DNA from: Natrarchaeobius halalkaliphilus
Lineage (GTDB): Archaea; Halobacteriota; Halobacteria; Halobacteriales; Natrialbaceae
DNA: 64,000 nucleotides
Reading direction: 5' to 3'
Assembly: GCF_003841485.1 (NCBI RefSeq)
Contig: NZ_REFY01000003.1
Span: forward strand, 62,001 to 126,000
The position numbers and the translations under genes are program-made. Below, one piece after another: positions 52,343 to 61,514 of this stretch. The notes below the pieces were generated by a model, which was not told where the DNA came from, did no database searches, and worked only from the letters and a program-made list of their open reading frames with translations. The first letter of the stretch is position 1, and every line of letters starts with the position of its first letter.

Positions 52343-53495
52343 AGGACTGACTCGAGCCGTCGTCCGAGTCCTCGGTATCGCCGTCGGTCGCCTCGTCAGC
52401 GCCGTCGTCGACTGCTCCATCGAGTTCGATCGCATCCTCCTCGGGTTCGTCCCCGTCGTCACCAGTCTCGTCCGCGTCGTCTGCCTGTGAACCGGTCGAA
52501 TCGTCCGCCGTCTCGGGCTCGTTGCCGCTGTCCGACGCCGGTTCGGATTCTCGTTCGGCCGACTCCTCCTCGAGTTCGCCGTTCGAAACCGTCACCTGTG
52601 CGTTCTGGATGACCTTATCGCCCATCTCGTACCCGGGGGTATAGACGTCCGCGATCGTCCCCTCCGGCAACGCGCTGTCGACGTTCATCATGACCTCGTG
52701 ACGCTGGGGATCGGTTTCGGTTCCGGGTTCCGGATCGATCTCCGAGACGTTTTCGTCCTCCAGCACGCGGTCGAATTCTCGGAGCGTCATTTCGACACCG
52801 TCGCGGAGGCTGTCCGCGTCGCCGCTTTCGTCCTCGAGTGCGCGCTTTAAGTTGTCCCGGACGCCGATGAGGCGCTCGACCAGATCCTCAGTCGCCCGGT
52901 CTTTGATCTGTTGCTGGCGCTTTTTCGCGCGCTTTTTGTAGTTCTGGAAGTCGGCCTGCTTGCGCTTGAGGCGGCTCTGGAGGTCTTCGATCTCCGATTC
53001 GTACTCGACGACCTCCGCTTTGCGCTCCTCGAGTTCGCTCTCGTACTCTTCGAGTCGATCCTCGCGCTCGGAGATCACTTTCTCGCGTGCCTCTATATCC
53101 TCCTGAAGCTCGTCGATCGTGTCGGCTTGGGCTTCGATTCGCTCCGAGAGATCCTCGAGTTCCTCGCGCTGGTGATCGACCGTCGTCGAGAGCTGTCTAA
53201 TTTCGTCGACGATCGAGTTGATTCGATCGCCAAGCTCGTCGTCGTACTCGGTGACACGGTCGAGGATCTGTCTGACCTCCTCGCTCGTCTCTTCGCGCGA
53301 GACCGATTCACTCGAGTCGGATCGCTGTCCGCCCTCGGCGGAGTCTCCCTCGGCCGATTCCGACGACGCGGGACTCTGTGGTGTTTCCGCGTTCGCATCG
53401 GCGTCGGTTTCACCGCGTTCGGGCTCGTTTTCGTCCGATTCTTCCTCGGACGGGACACTCTGGGCTGCGGAGTTCGTGCCCTCGTCTTCGCTCAT
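52341..53495 (-). CDS. grpE: GrpE nucleotide exchange factor with an extended coiled coil
   Basis: A 384-residue protein. The GrpE core runs from about residue 160 to 300: a long coiled coil with RLKRKQADFQNYKKRAKKRQ, then the compact end with HEVMMNVDSALPEGTIADVY and YEMGDKVIQNAQVTVS. Before it are about 75 acidic disordered residues and a further coiled coil (RREELEDLSERIEAQADTID and onward). After it is an acidic tail of about 90 residues. GrpE removes ADP from DnaK. Upstream of dnaK in the same direction, 321 bases before it. Length is well above the about 200 residues of ordinary GrpE. Confidence 0.92.
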   Translation of the reverse strand: MSEDEGTNSAAQSVPSEEESDENEPERGETDADANAETPQSPASSESAEGDSAEGGQRSDSSESVSREETSEEVRQILDRVTEYDDELGDRINSIVDEIRQLSTTVDHQREELEDLSERIEAQADTIDELQEDIEAREKVISEREDRLEEYESELEERKAEVVEYESEIEDLQSRLKRKQADFQNYKKRAKKRQQQIKDRATEDLVERLIGVRDNLKRALEDESGDADSLRDGVEMTLREFDRVLEDENVSEIDPEPGTETDPQRHEVMMNVDSALPEGTIADVYTPGYEMGDKVIQNAQVTVSNGELEEESAERESEPASDSGNEPETADDSTGSQADDADETGDDGDEPEEDAIELDGAVDDGADEATDGDTEDSDDGSSQS

Positions 53496-53601
53496 GTTCG
53501 GACCAACGAACAGCGGTAATAAAAGGGTTGAGGTCCCCGCTCGAGACCGTGCATAGAAGTACCACCGTTACCATCTCGATGGTCTCCGATCCCGATAGTA
53601 T

Positions 53602-55086
53602 ATGGCCGTTCGTCTCCGATCGGAGGACGTGACGCGGTCATCGGACGGTGCTTCGACCGTCGAGCTTCGATACGAGGACGGAACGATTCGGATCGACGGG
53701 CTCGAGGACGAGCCGGCACTCGCGCGATCGGTTCGGGACGCGATCCCGGAGCTGGACGTGGACCCGCGAACCGACGGGTTTCGCGTTCCCGCGTTTCGGT
53801 ACGCCGAGCTTCGAGGGGCGCTCGCGGGGAGCGGGCGCGCTATCGACGACCGGGTCCGATCGTTCGACGGGTCGCTTCCGGCGCTCGAGTCCGCCTACGA
53901 GCTTCGGGAGTACCAGTACGACGCGCTCTCGGCGTGGCTCGAGACGGATCGCTGGTCGAGCAACGGCGGGTCGTCGGAGGCGCTGACGACGGCGACTCGA
54001 GCGACCGTCGCTCCCGCGGGCGTCCTCGAGTTACCGACGGGAAGCGGCAAGACCGTCATCGCGCTCTATGCGATCGAACGTCTGGCGGTTCCGACGCTCG
54101 TCGTCGTTCCGACGATCGACTTGCTGGAACAGTGGCAGGGAGAACTCGAGGCGGAGTTCGGCGTGTCGATCGGCCGCTTCGGCGGCGGCGAGCAACGGCT
54201 CGAGCCGATCACCGTCTCGACGTACGACTCGGCGTACCTGAAAGCGGATTCGGTTGGCGACAGATTCGCACTCGTCGTCTTCGACGAAGTTCACCACCTC
54301 GGCGGCGAGGGCTACCGCGAAATCGCTCGGCTGCTCTCGGCCCCCGCACGACTGGGACTCACCGCCACGTTCGAGCGCCCCGACGACGCCCACGAAGTTA
54401 TCGAAGAGATCGTCGGACCAGTCGTCTACCACCTCGAGCCAGACGATCTGGCCGGCGAGCACCTCGCCCCCTACGACGTCAAACAACTCGAGGTGGAGTT
54501 GACTCCCGACGAGCGCGAGGCGTACGACCGAAACCAGGAGATCTTTACGAACTATCTGGCGCGCTCGAATATCCGAATGCAACGTGGCTCGGACTACCAG
54601 GAACTCGTCAAACGCTCCGGGAACGATCCCGAAGCCAGGCACGCGCTGCTCGCGCGACAGCGCGCCCGTGAGATCATGCTGGGAAGCGACGCGAAGATCG
54701 AGGCACTCGAGGAAATTCTCGCGGATCACCGCGACGAGCGAACGATCGTCTTTACGGCGCACAACGACCTCGCCTACGACGTCAGCGAGCGATTTTTGAT
54801 TCCGACGATCACCCACCAGACCGGGGCCAAGGAACGCCGGGGGATACTCGAGCGCTTTCGCGACGGAACCTACACCCGGATCGCGACGTCGAACGTGCTG
54901 GACGAGGGCGTCGACGTTCCTGACGCGTCCGTCGCGGTCGTGCTCTCGGGCAGCGCGAGCGAGCGGGAGTTCACCCAGCGTCTCGGCCGGATTCTGCGCC
55001 CGAAATCGGACGGGGGGCGCGCACTCCTCTACGAAGTCATCAGCGCTGAAACCGGGGAAAAGCGCGTCTCCCGGCGACGCCGGTGA
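53602..55086 (+). CDS. XPB/Rad25-type DNA helicase
   Basis: A 494-residue superfamily 2 helicase. Walker A LPTGSGKTVIA, DEVHH box VVFDEVHHLGGEGY, motif III LTATF and the C-terminal motifs IVFTAHNDLAYDV and FTQRLGRILRPKSDGG are clear. A damage-recognition-like N-terminal domain (about residues 1-85) precedes the helicase. Archaeal XPB partners the nuclease Bax1, whose gene is next. Together they unwind and cut around DNA lesions. The reading frame is uninterrupted with a plain ATG start. Confidence 0.92.
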   Translation: MAVRLRSEDVTRSSDGASTVELRYEDGTIRIDGLEDEPALARSVRDAIPELDVDPRTDGFRVPAFRYAELRGALAGSGRAIDDRVRSFDGSLPALESAYELREYQYDALSAWLETDRWSSNGGSSEALTTATRATVAPAGVLELPTGSGKTVIALYAIERLAVPTLVVVPTIDLLEQWQGELEAEFGVSIGRFGGGEQRLEPITVSTYDSAYLKADSVGDRFALVVFDEVHHLGGEGYREIARLLSAPARLGLTATFERPDDAHEVIEEIVGPVVYHLEPDDLAGEHLAPYDVKQLEVELTPDEREAYDRNQEIFTNYLARSNIRMQRGSDYQELVKRSGNDPEARHALLARQRAREIMLGSDAKIEALEEILADHRDERTIVFTAHNDLAYDVSERFLIPTITHQTGAKERRGILERFRDGTYTRIATSNVLDEGVDVPDASVAVVLSGSASEREFTQRLGRILRPKSDGGRALLYEVISAETGEKRVSRRRR

Positions 55087-55140
55087 GACCGTACACTCCG
55101 TCGGACCGCTTTTGACGGTCGGGGCGCAAGCGACGGGTAG

Positions 55141-56667
55141 ATGCTGACGAAGGACCTGCTTCGGATCTCGCGGGCCGGTGGCGGCTATCACCCGCAGTTC
55201 GCCGCGCGCGAGCACCGGCCGCTCGCGGCTCGCGTCGTCGGAACCTATCAGGGCCACGTAGACGAGACTCGCGGGGAACTCGAGGACGCCCTGACCGACC
55301 TCGAGCGCGATGCGGACGACTTCAAGCTGGTCCGGGGGTTCGCCGCGTTGCTCGAGCGCGACGCGACGTTCGAAACCGAGGCTGCGATCGAGCCCGAACG
55401 CGCCCGACGCGCGGCGTTCGAAGCGGCCGAAGCCGTCGACGTCGTCACGGCCGACGAGCGAGCGATGGCGCTCGTGCGCGCCGGCGAGTCGTTCGGCGTC
55501 TCGGCCGACGACCTCGAGCGGTCGTTCTACGCCGATCTCGACGAACGTCAGGTTCTGACCGAGGTCGATCCGCGCTGGGATCCCGACGGACTGCTCGCCC
55601 AGTACAACCTCTCGCTCGCCCAGACCGCGCTGTTCGACGCCACGGAGCTTCGGGTCCGTTCGAGCGATCCGAACGGACTCGTATCGGCGGTCAAGCGACT
55701 GCGGCTGATGTACGAGATTCGAAAGCGAACCGAGAATGAGACGAGCGGCGATGCGAGTAACCGCGAGGTCGTCGTCACCGGACCAACGCACCTCTTTCGG
55801 TCGACTCGGCGGTACGGCACGCGCTTTGCACGCCTCCTGCGGACGGTCGCGAGCGCGAACGCGTGGCACCTGGAGGCGACGATCGACGACCGCGGAACCG
55901 AGCGACTCCTCGAGCTATCGGACGACGACCCGGTCGGCGTTCCCACCGCCGATCCGGTCGCGGACGTGAGCTTCGACAGCGGCATCGAGGCCGACTTCGC
56001 GGCTCGGTTTAGCGACCTCGACCTCGAGTGGGACCTCGTGCGCGAGCCGGAGCCCCTCGCGACGGGAACGCGAGTGATGATCCCGGATTTTTCCTTCGAG
56101 TACGAACACGCATCCTTTCGGGTCTTCTTCGAAATCATGGGGTTTTGGACGCCGGAGTACGTCGAAAAGAAGCTGAAACAACTCGAGGGGCTCGAGGAGG
56201 TCGAACTGGTCGTCGCCGTCGATGAATCCCTCGGCGTGGGCCAGGAGATCGCCGCCAGAGACTTCCGGGCGATACCGTACTCGGGATCGGTCAGAATCAA
56301 AGACGTCGTCGACGTACTCCGGGAGTACGAACGCCAGCTCGTGGCCGAGAGCGCCGCGTCCCTGCCCGGAGAGATCGTCCCCGACGACGACGTGATCTCG
56401 CTCGAGAAGCTCGCGAACCGACACGGCGTCAGCGTCGACGCGCTGGCCGACGTGACGGTTCCCGAGCACGACCGGATCGGCCGCACGTTGATCCGGCCGA
56501 CCGTTATCGATGCACTCGAAGAGGCGCTCGACGTCGGAATGGACCTCGCGGATGCCGAAAGCCGACTCGAGGAGTACGGAGTCTCGGACTCGAGTGCGAT
56601 GCTTTCGAGACTCGGCTACCGAGTCGAGTGGGACGGTCTCGCCGGCGGGACGATCGTCGAACGGTGA
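55141..56667 (+). CDS. Bax1-type DUF790 nuclease, partner of XPB
   Basis: A 508-residue protein that matches archaeal Bax1/DUF790. The N-terminal region (MLTKDLLRISRAGGGYHPQF) is followed by a helical part and a C-terminal nuclease domain with IPDFSFEYEHASFRVFFEIMGFWTPEYVEKK, the PD-(D/E)XK-type core (PDF ... EIxGFWTxxYxxKK). It starts 54 bases after the helicase stop, and the two are almost certainly one operon. Function: structure-specific endonuclease in repair, stimulated by XPB. Confidence 0.9.
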   Translation: MLTKDLLRISRAGGGYHPQFAAREHRPLAARVVGTYQGHVDETRGELEDALTDLERDADDFKLVRGFAALLERDATFETEAAIEPERARRAAFEAAEAVDVVTADERAMALVRAGESFGVSADDLERSFYADLDERQVLTEVDPRWDPDGLLAQYNLSLAQTALFDATELRVRSSDPNGLVSAVKRLRLMYEIRKRTENETSGDASNREVVVTGPTHLFRSTRRYGTRFARLLRTVASANAWHLEATIDDRGTERLLELSDDDPVGVPTADPVADVSFDSGIEADFAARFSDLDLEWDLVREPEPLATGTRVMIPDFSFEYEHASFRVFFEIMGFWTPEYVEKKLKQLEGLEEVELVVAVDESLGVGQEIAARDFRAIPYSGSVRIKDVVDVLREYERQLVAESAASLPGEIVPDDDVISLEKLANRHGVSVDALADVTVPEHDRIGRTLIRPTVIDALEEALDVGMDLADAESRLEEYGVSDSSAMLSRLGYRVEWDGLAGGTIVER

Positions 56668-56710
56668 ACCGACCGAAAACTGTTTGGATCGTTGACGAGT
56701 ATCGAACGAT

Positions 56711-57409
56711 ATGGCCTACGCTCGAGACGAGTCCGACGGATACCGGGAGATCGATCGGTTCGACGACGGGGTCGGATGGATCGCACACCGAGAGGAGTTC
56801 GGCCAGCGTGCGAGTCACGCCGTTCGCGGCGAGGAGGGGATCTGGTTGGTCGATCCGCTTCGAGCGCCCGGCGTCGGCGACCTGATCGCGGCGCTCGAGG
56901 ACGACGTCGTCGGCGTGACCGTCTGCTCGTGCTGGCACGCTCGAGATGCCGACTGGTTCGCGCGCGAGTACGACGTGCCCGTCTCCGTTCCCGAGTGGAT
57001 GGGACGCATCGAAGAGCGCACCGACGCACCGGTTCGGCGCTACGACGACCGGCCGGCTCCCACGATCCGCGTCCAGCGCTGTGAGCCGGTGCCGATGTGG
57101 AGCGAGGCCATCCTCTTTTGGGAGTCGCACGAAACGCTGTACGTGCCGGACTCGATGGGGACGCTCGATCCGTTCGTCGTCGGAAACGAGCGGATCGGCC
57201 TCGAGCTTTTCCGACGCCTCGCGCCGCCGCGGTCGTTGCGTCGCCTCGAACCGGACCGAATCCTCGTCGGTCACGGAGACGGTGTCTTCGAGGACGCGAC
57301 GCGGGCGCTCGAGAACGCGCTTGCGGGCGGACGACGACGGTTCCCACGGGCCCTCTTCGAGAACGGGCCGGGAACGGTTCGGTCACTCGTCGGAGCGATT
57401 CGTGAGTGA
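56711..57409 (+). CDS. Metallo-beta-lactamase-fold-like protein, degenerate metal site
   Basis: A 232-residue protein with MBL-like order: GEEGIWLVDPLRAPGVGDLIAAL near the start, then a His/Asp pair CSCWHARDADWFA in the place of HxHxDH, and VGHGDGVFEDATRAL near the end. Only part of the canonical metal ligands can be seen, so activity is uncertain. It follows the Bax1 gene by 43 bases and could be in the same operon, perhaps as a scaffold or auxiliary repair factor. Confidence 0.7.
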   Translation: MAYARDESDGYREIDRFDDGVGWIAHREEFGQRASHAVRGEEGIWLVDPLRAPGVGDLIAALEDDVVGVTVCSCWHARDADWFAREYDVPVSVPEWMGRIEERTDAPVRRYDDRPAPTIRVQRCEPVPMWSEAILFWESHETLYVPDSMGTLDPFVVGNERIGLELFRRLAPPRSLRRLEPDRILVGHGDGVFEDATRALENALAGGRRRFPRALFENGPGTVRSLVGAIRE

Positions 57410-57464
57410 GCGGACGAAACCGTAATCGAGACGGTTCGGACCCGTCGATACAGTGAAAACCGAG

Positions 57465-58013
57465 CTACAGCTTTCGCTGTCGTCCCTTGGGCATCATCGA
57501 ACGGAGTTCGCCGTGGACGTACATCCCGACGCCGATCGGCTCGAGGTCGCCGGCGAGTTCGTGGCCGACGACGAGGTAGCCCCAGTCGCCGTCCCACTCG
57601 AGTTCCTGGTCCTCGCCGGCGACGAACCGTCGGGCGGCCTCGGGATCGAGCTCGATCACGCACGTCTGGGCGTGGCGGCCGAAGCGCTGGACGAAGTCGG
57701 TCGTCGGCTTCCAGTGTTCCTGGCGGGTTCGCAGGCAGGTCATCCCGATCGCTTCGATCTCGAGCGGCGAAGACGCCTCGCCGGCGTAGATCCAGATCTT
57801 GCCCGCTCCCTTCTCCCAGAACGTGTAGTCGTCGAACGTTTCGGGCGGAATCCCGAATCGATCGTCGACGTACTCGAGGACCTCGCGTCGGCTGGCGCGG
57901 CCCTCGACGGTTCGCTCGGCCTCGGTGGCGGGCAGTCGATCGAACCGCTGGCCGTCGTTCGACTTCCGATCGGCGTCCCGATCCTCGGCGTCCGCTCGGT
58001 CACCGTCGGTCAT
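57465..58013 (-). CDS. PUA-like RNA-binding protein coupled to an RNA methyltransferase
   Basis: A 182-residue protein. After an acidic leader it has YVDDRFGIPPETFDDYTFWE and a beta-rich part with KIWIYAGEA, IGMTCLRTRQEHWKPTTDF and ends IGVGMYVHGELRSMMPKGR, a PUA-like layout often found with rRNA modification enzymes. I recall it as DUF7122, unverified. The ATG at 58013 overlaps the stop of the upstream methyltransferase (ATGA), so this is its probable RNA-binding partner. Target RNA is unknown. Confidence 0.75.
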   Translation of the reverse strand: MTDGDRADAEDRDADRKSNDGQRFDRLPATEAERTVEGRASRREVLEYVDDRFGIPPETFDDYTFWEKGAGKIWIYAGEASSPLEIEAIGMTCLRTRQEHWKPTTDFVQRFGRHAQTCVIELDPEAARRFVAGEDQELEWDGDWGYLVVGHELAGDLEPIGVGMYVHGELRSMMPKGRQRKL

Positions 58014-58921
58014 TCGGCGGTCACCTCGAGTTTCGCGACGAAGAAGCCGCCGGTGTCGTTGTGGTGGGGGTAAATCCGCGCGGTCCGCTCGAGCGTCGGA
58101 TCGAACGCCTCGCCGTTCCACTCCCGGAGGCCGGGCGCGTACTCGAGGTCGAAGTCGAAGTCGACGACGCGGCAGGGCTCGTTCTCTACGGCGTGCTGGA
58201 CGACGGCCTCGTTTTCCTCGGGGGCGAACGTACACGTCGAGTAGACGACGGTGCCGCCCTCGCGCGTGGTCTGGATCGCCCGACGGAGGATCCCCTTTTG
58301 AATCCCGGCGACCGAGTGAAGGTGGTCCTCGGACCAGTTGTCCAGTGCGTCGGGGTTCTTTCGAATCGTCCCCTCGCAGGAACAGGGGGCGTCGACGAGC
58401 GACCGGTCGAAGGCGTCGAACGTGAACGGCTTCATCGAGAAGTTTCTGGCGTCGGCGTTGGTCACCGCGAGGCTCGTTGCGCCCAGTCGCTCGGCGTTGA
58501 ACCGCAGTGCAGAGAGCCGACCGAGGTTGTTGTCGTTGGCGACGACGGTCCCCCGATCGTCCATTCGGGCCGCGATCTGGGTCGTCTTTCCCCCCGGTGC
58601 GGCACAGCAGTCCCACACCCGCTCACCCGGTTGGGGATCGAGGACGACCGGCGGCACGGCCGAGACCTCCTCCTGTCCGTGCGTAAAGCCGTGGACGGAC
58701 GACCACGTCGATCCCGGCGAGTCCGTCTCGAGGCGAAGCACGCGCGGATTCCACGACGCCTGCTCGAACGCGACGTCTTCCTCTTCGAGCGTCGCCGTCG
58801 CCCGCTCGACGGGCGCCTTGATCGTGTTCACGCGGACCGCGTTTCCGAGCGGTCGCTCGCACGCCGCGAGAAACCTCTCGAACTCGTCGACGATCGGCCG
58901 GTACCGCTCGAGAGCCTCCAT
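58010..58921 (-). CDS. NOP2/RsmB-type RNA m5C methyltransferase
   Basis: A 303-residue class I methyltransferase. The SAM motif VWDCCAAPGGKTTQIA, the catalytic DAPCSCEGTIRKNPDA and the second cysteine motif YSTCTFAPEENE are all present, so it should methylate C5 of a cytosine in rRNA or tRNA. The PUA region at the N-terminus of larger homologues is missing here, but the following gene supplies a PUA-like protein. The start is ATG 58921, and the gene is leftward. Confidence 0.92.
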   Translation of the reverse strand: MEALERYRPIVDEFERFLAACERPLGNAVRVNTIKAPVERATATLEEEDVAFEQASWNPRVLRLETDSPGSTWSSVHGFTHGQEEVSAVPPVVLDPQPGERVWDCCAAPGGKTTQIAARMDDRGTVVANDNNLGRLSALRFNAERLGATSLAVTNADARNFSMKPFTFDAFDRSLVDAPCSCEGTIRKNPDALDNWSEDHLHSVAGIQKGILRRAIQTTREGGTVVYSTCTFAPEENEAVVQHAVENEPCRVVDFDFDLEYAPGLREWNGEAFDPTLERTARIYPHHNDTGGFFVAKLEVTAE

Positions 58922-59114
58922 TTGTCGAGCGTTCGTCGGCGCGGCGCTTGTGGGTTTCGAAGCGATCGCGACGAGTAACCGCCATGCCCGGCCGGCCGAA
59001 GTTCGTCATCGCGTTCGTTACTCTCCGACTCCGGCCGTCGGTTCGCCGTCCCGACGGTTCCGTGCGTTCTTCGCGTACCATCGTTTTATGGTCACGCCGC
59101 GACTCCTCTCGCCT

Positions 59115-59858
59115 ATGGCACAGATTCGCGTACAGGGTCCGGAGGCCGACCTCGAGGAGCCGACGATCGTCGAGGGATTCCCGGGCGTCGGACTGGTTGG
59201 AAAGATCGCGACCGACCACCTCGTCAGCGAACTCGACATGCGCTACTACGCGAGCGTCCACTGCGAAGGGCTACCCCGGATCGGCGTCTACCGCGGCGAC
59301 GAGCGGTCGGTTCGCCCGCCGGTTCGCCTCTACGTCAGCGAAGAGCACGACCTGTTGGCGCTCCAGAGCGATGCACCTGTCAGCGCCCAGGCCGTCGAGA
59401 ACGTCGCCGATTGCGTCACCAGCTGGATCGTCGAGCAGGACGCGACGCCGATCTATCTCAGCGGCCTTCCCGACGAGCGAGAGGACGACCGTCCGTCTCT
59501 CTACGGGATCTCGACCGGCGAAGCGGCTGAAACCCTCGAGACCCACGGTGTCGCCGTTCCGCCGGAGGACGGGGTCGTCACGGGACCCACGGGCGCACTG
59601 ATCAACCGAGCTGCACAGCTCGAGTATGGGTGTCTCGGCCTCGTCGTCGAGTGCAGTCCGCAGTTCCCCGACCCCGAGGCCGCGAGCGTCCTGCTCGAGG
59701 ACGGAATCGCGCCCATCGCTGACGTCTCGCTCGACGTTCGCGAACTCGTCGAACGGGCCGAAGAGATCCGCAAGAAACGCGAACAACTCGCCCAGCAGAT
59801 GCAGGCGATGGGTCAAGACGAGAGTACACAGGCCCAGCCGTTGCGGATGTACCAGTAG
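59115..59858 (+). CDS. PAC2-family proteasome assembly chaperone
   Basis: A 247-residue protein of the archaeal PbaA/PAC2 family: TIVEGFPGVGLVGKIATDHL near residues 14-33, YGISTGEAAETLETHG in the middle, GALINRAAQLEYGCLGLVVE and a charged helical end with EIRKKREQLAQQMQAM. It helps build the 20S proteasome in archaea and eukaryotes, although some archaeal members bind other partners. ATG 59115 was chosen because the upstream frame is non-coding in character. Confidence 0.87.
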   Translation: MAQIRVQGPEADLEEPTIVEGFPGVGLVGKIATDHLVSELDMRYYASVHCEGLPRIGVYRGDERSVRPPVRLYVSEEHDLLALQSDAPVSAQAVENVADCVTSWIVEQDATPIYLSGLPDEREDDRPSLYGISTGEAAETLETHGVAVPPEDGVVTGPTGALINRAAQLEYGCLGLVVECSPQFPDPEAASVLLEDGIAPIADVSLDVRELVERAEEIRKKREQLAQQMQAMGQDESTQAQPLRMYQ

Positions 59859-60038
59859 TCACCTTCCGACCATCGAGCGGTCGGCCCGGCCACGATCCGT
59901 ACGGCGAGCCAGCGTCGCCGATTCGAGCAACTCGATCGGCGGCGACGAATCACGCGCTCGGCGCGTTCCGTCGTCTCTTCGGCGTCAGAACAACCCCCAT
60001 GTATTTTTTATTCTCGGCACCATTTCGAGGGAATAGAG

Positions 60039-61415
60039 ATGACTTCGAGCACCGAGTCGTACGAGATGGTCGTCGTCGGCGGCGGAACGGCCGGCTGTTT
60101 CGCCGCGGCGACAGCGGCCCGAGACGGACTCGAGGTCGCCCTCCTCGAGCGAAAGACAGCCGACGAGGCCGGTAAGATCGCCTGTGGCGACGGTATCAAG
60201 GGGAAGAGTTCGTTTCCCGACGTCGTCGATCGCGATCGCCTCAAATCGGAATCGTTCACCAACCGCGAGATCAGTCGGGGTATCTTCGAGAACCCACGGA
60301 CCGGCGAGTCGATCGAGATCCCGTTCGGTCAGACCGGCGCCGTGGTCGATCGACACGCCTACGGACAGGTCCTGCTCGATGAAACCGAGCGAGCGGGTGC
60401 CGAGATCCACTACGACACGGTCGTCAACGACGTCGTTCAGCCGAACGGTCGAGTGAGCGGTGTCACCGCGGTTCGCGACGGCGAACCCCTCGAGTACGAG
60501 GCCGACGTCGTCGTCGACGGCGCGGGCTCGCTGTCGGTGTTACAGGACAAAGCCGATCTCTCGTCGTCGACCTTCGATACGAACGTGAACTACTCGCAGT
60601 TCTGTTCGGCCTACCGCGAGGTGCTCGAGGTTCCAGAGCCCGTCGAGTGGGACGACGCGCTGGTGTTCAAGCCGACCGAGGAACTGGGCTACCTCTGGTA
60701 CTTCCCGCGGTCGTCGACGGAGATCAACGCGGGACTCGGGTTCCAGATGAGCCAGAAGCCGATGGCGCTGGTCGACGTTCTGAAAGACGACATCGCCAGC
60801 CGACCGGAGTTTTCGGACGCGTCGGTCAAGAACAAACTCGGGGCGGCGCTGCCGACCCGTCGGCCGTACGACTCGGCCGTCCATCCCGGCTACCTTGCGG
60901 TGGGCGACGCCGCCGGCCACGTCAATCCGTGTACCGGCGGCGGGATTCCGGGCGCTGCGAAAGCCGGCCACTGGGCGGCACGAGTCGCGGCCGACGCGAT
61001 CGCGGACGGCGACGTGAGCGAGGCAGCGCTCTGGGAGTACAACGAGCGCGTCCAGACCGATTTCGGCAAGCGCTTCGCCGCGATGGATCTCTACAACATC
61101 TTCGGTACCGCTCACGACCTGGACGAACTCGTGGCACTCATCACCGCACTTCCCGGCCAGCAACTCGTCGACGCGATCGGCAAGACGGGAACCGCGGACA
61201 TGGGCCTGGGTCTCAAGCTACGGACGCTCCTCAAGACGGTCGGTCACTGGGACGTTCTCTACGAACTGTATCGGGTTCAGAACGCAGCCGGCTCGCTCAA
61301 GGACGTTTACGACGGCTACCCCGACGACCCATCGCGGTTCAGCGCGTGGCAGCGCGAACGCGACGCCGTGCTGGATCGGGTCTACGACGTTACCGGTGCC
61401 GATCCGAAGTACTGA
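60039..61415 (+). CDS. Digeranylgeranylglycerophospholipid reductase
   Basis: A 458-residue flavoprotein of the archaeal geranylgeranyl reductase group. The FAD motif is VVVGGGTAGCFAAATAARDG, the ligand site GKIACGDGIKGK and the second FAD site VGDAAGHVNPCTGGGI. It reduces the double bonds of archaeal isoprenoid lipid chains, giving the saturated archaeol of the membrane. TATA-like TGTATTTTTTAT lies at about 60000-60011, about 30-40 bases before the ATG. It is monocistronic. Confidence 0.93.
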   Translation: MTSSTESYEMVVVGGGTAGCFAAATAARDGLEVALLERKTADEAGKIACGDGIKGKSSFPDVVDRDRLKSESFTNREISRGIFENPRTGESIEIPFGQTGAVVDRHAYGQVLLDETERAGAEIHYDTVVNDVVQPNGRVSGVTAVRDGEPLEYEADVVVDGAGSLSVLQDKADLSSSTFDTNVNYSQFCSAYREVLEVPEPVEWDDALVFKPTEELGYLWYFPRSSTEINAGLGFQMSQKPMALVDVLKDDIASRPEFSDASVKNKLGAALPTRRPYDSAVHPGYLAVGDAAGHVNPCTGGGIPGAAKAGHWAARVAADAIADGDVSEAALWEYNERVQTDFGKRFAAMDLYNIFGTAHDLDELVALITALPGQQLVDAIGKTGTADMGLGLKLRTLLKTVGHWDVLYELYRVQNAAGSLKDVYDGYPDDPSRFSAWQRERDAVLDRVYDVTGADPKY

Positions 61416-61514
61416 CGATCGACTGATTTCGACTCGAGCGTCGGGTTCGACCTGCTTCCCATCGGTCCCGTGACAACCCAAACCCATATTCTGTCGCCCC
61501 TCATCGTCTCCGCT

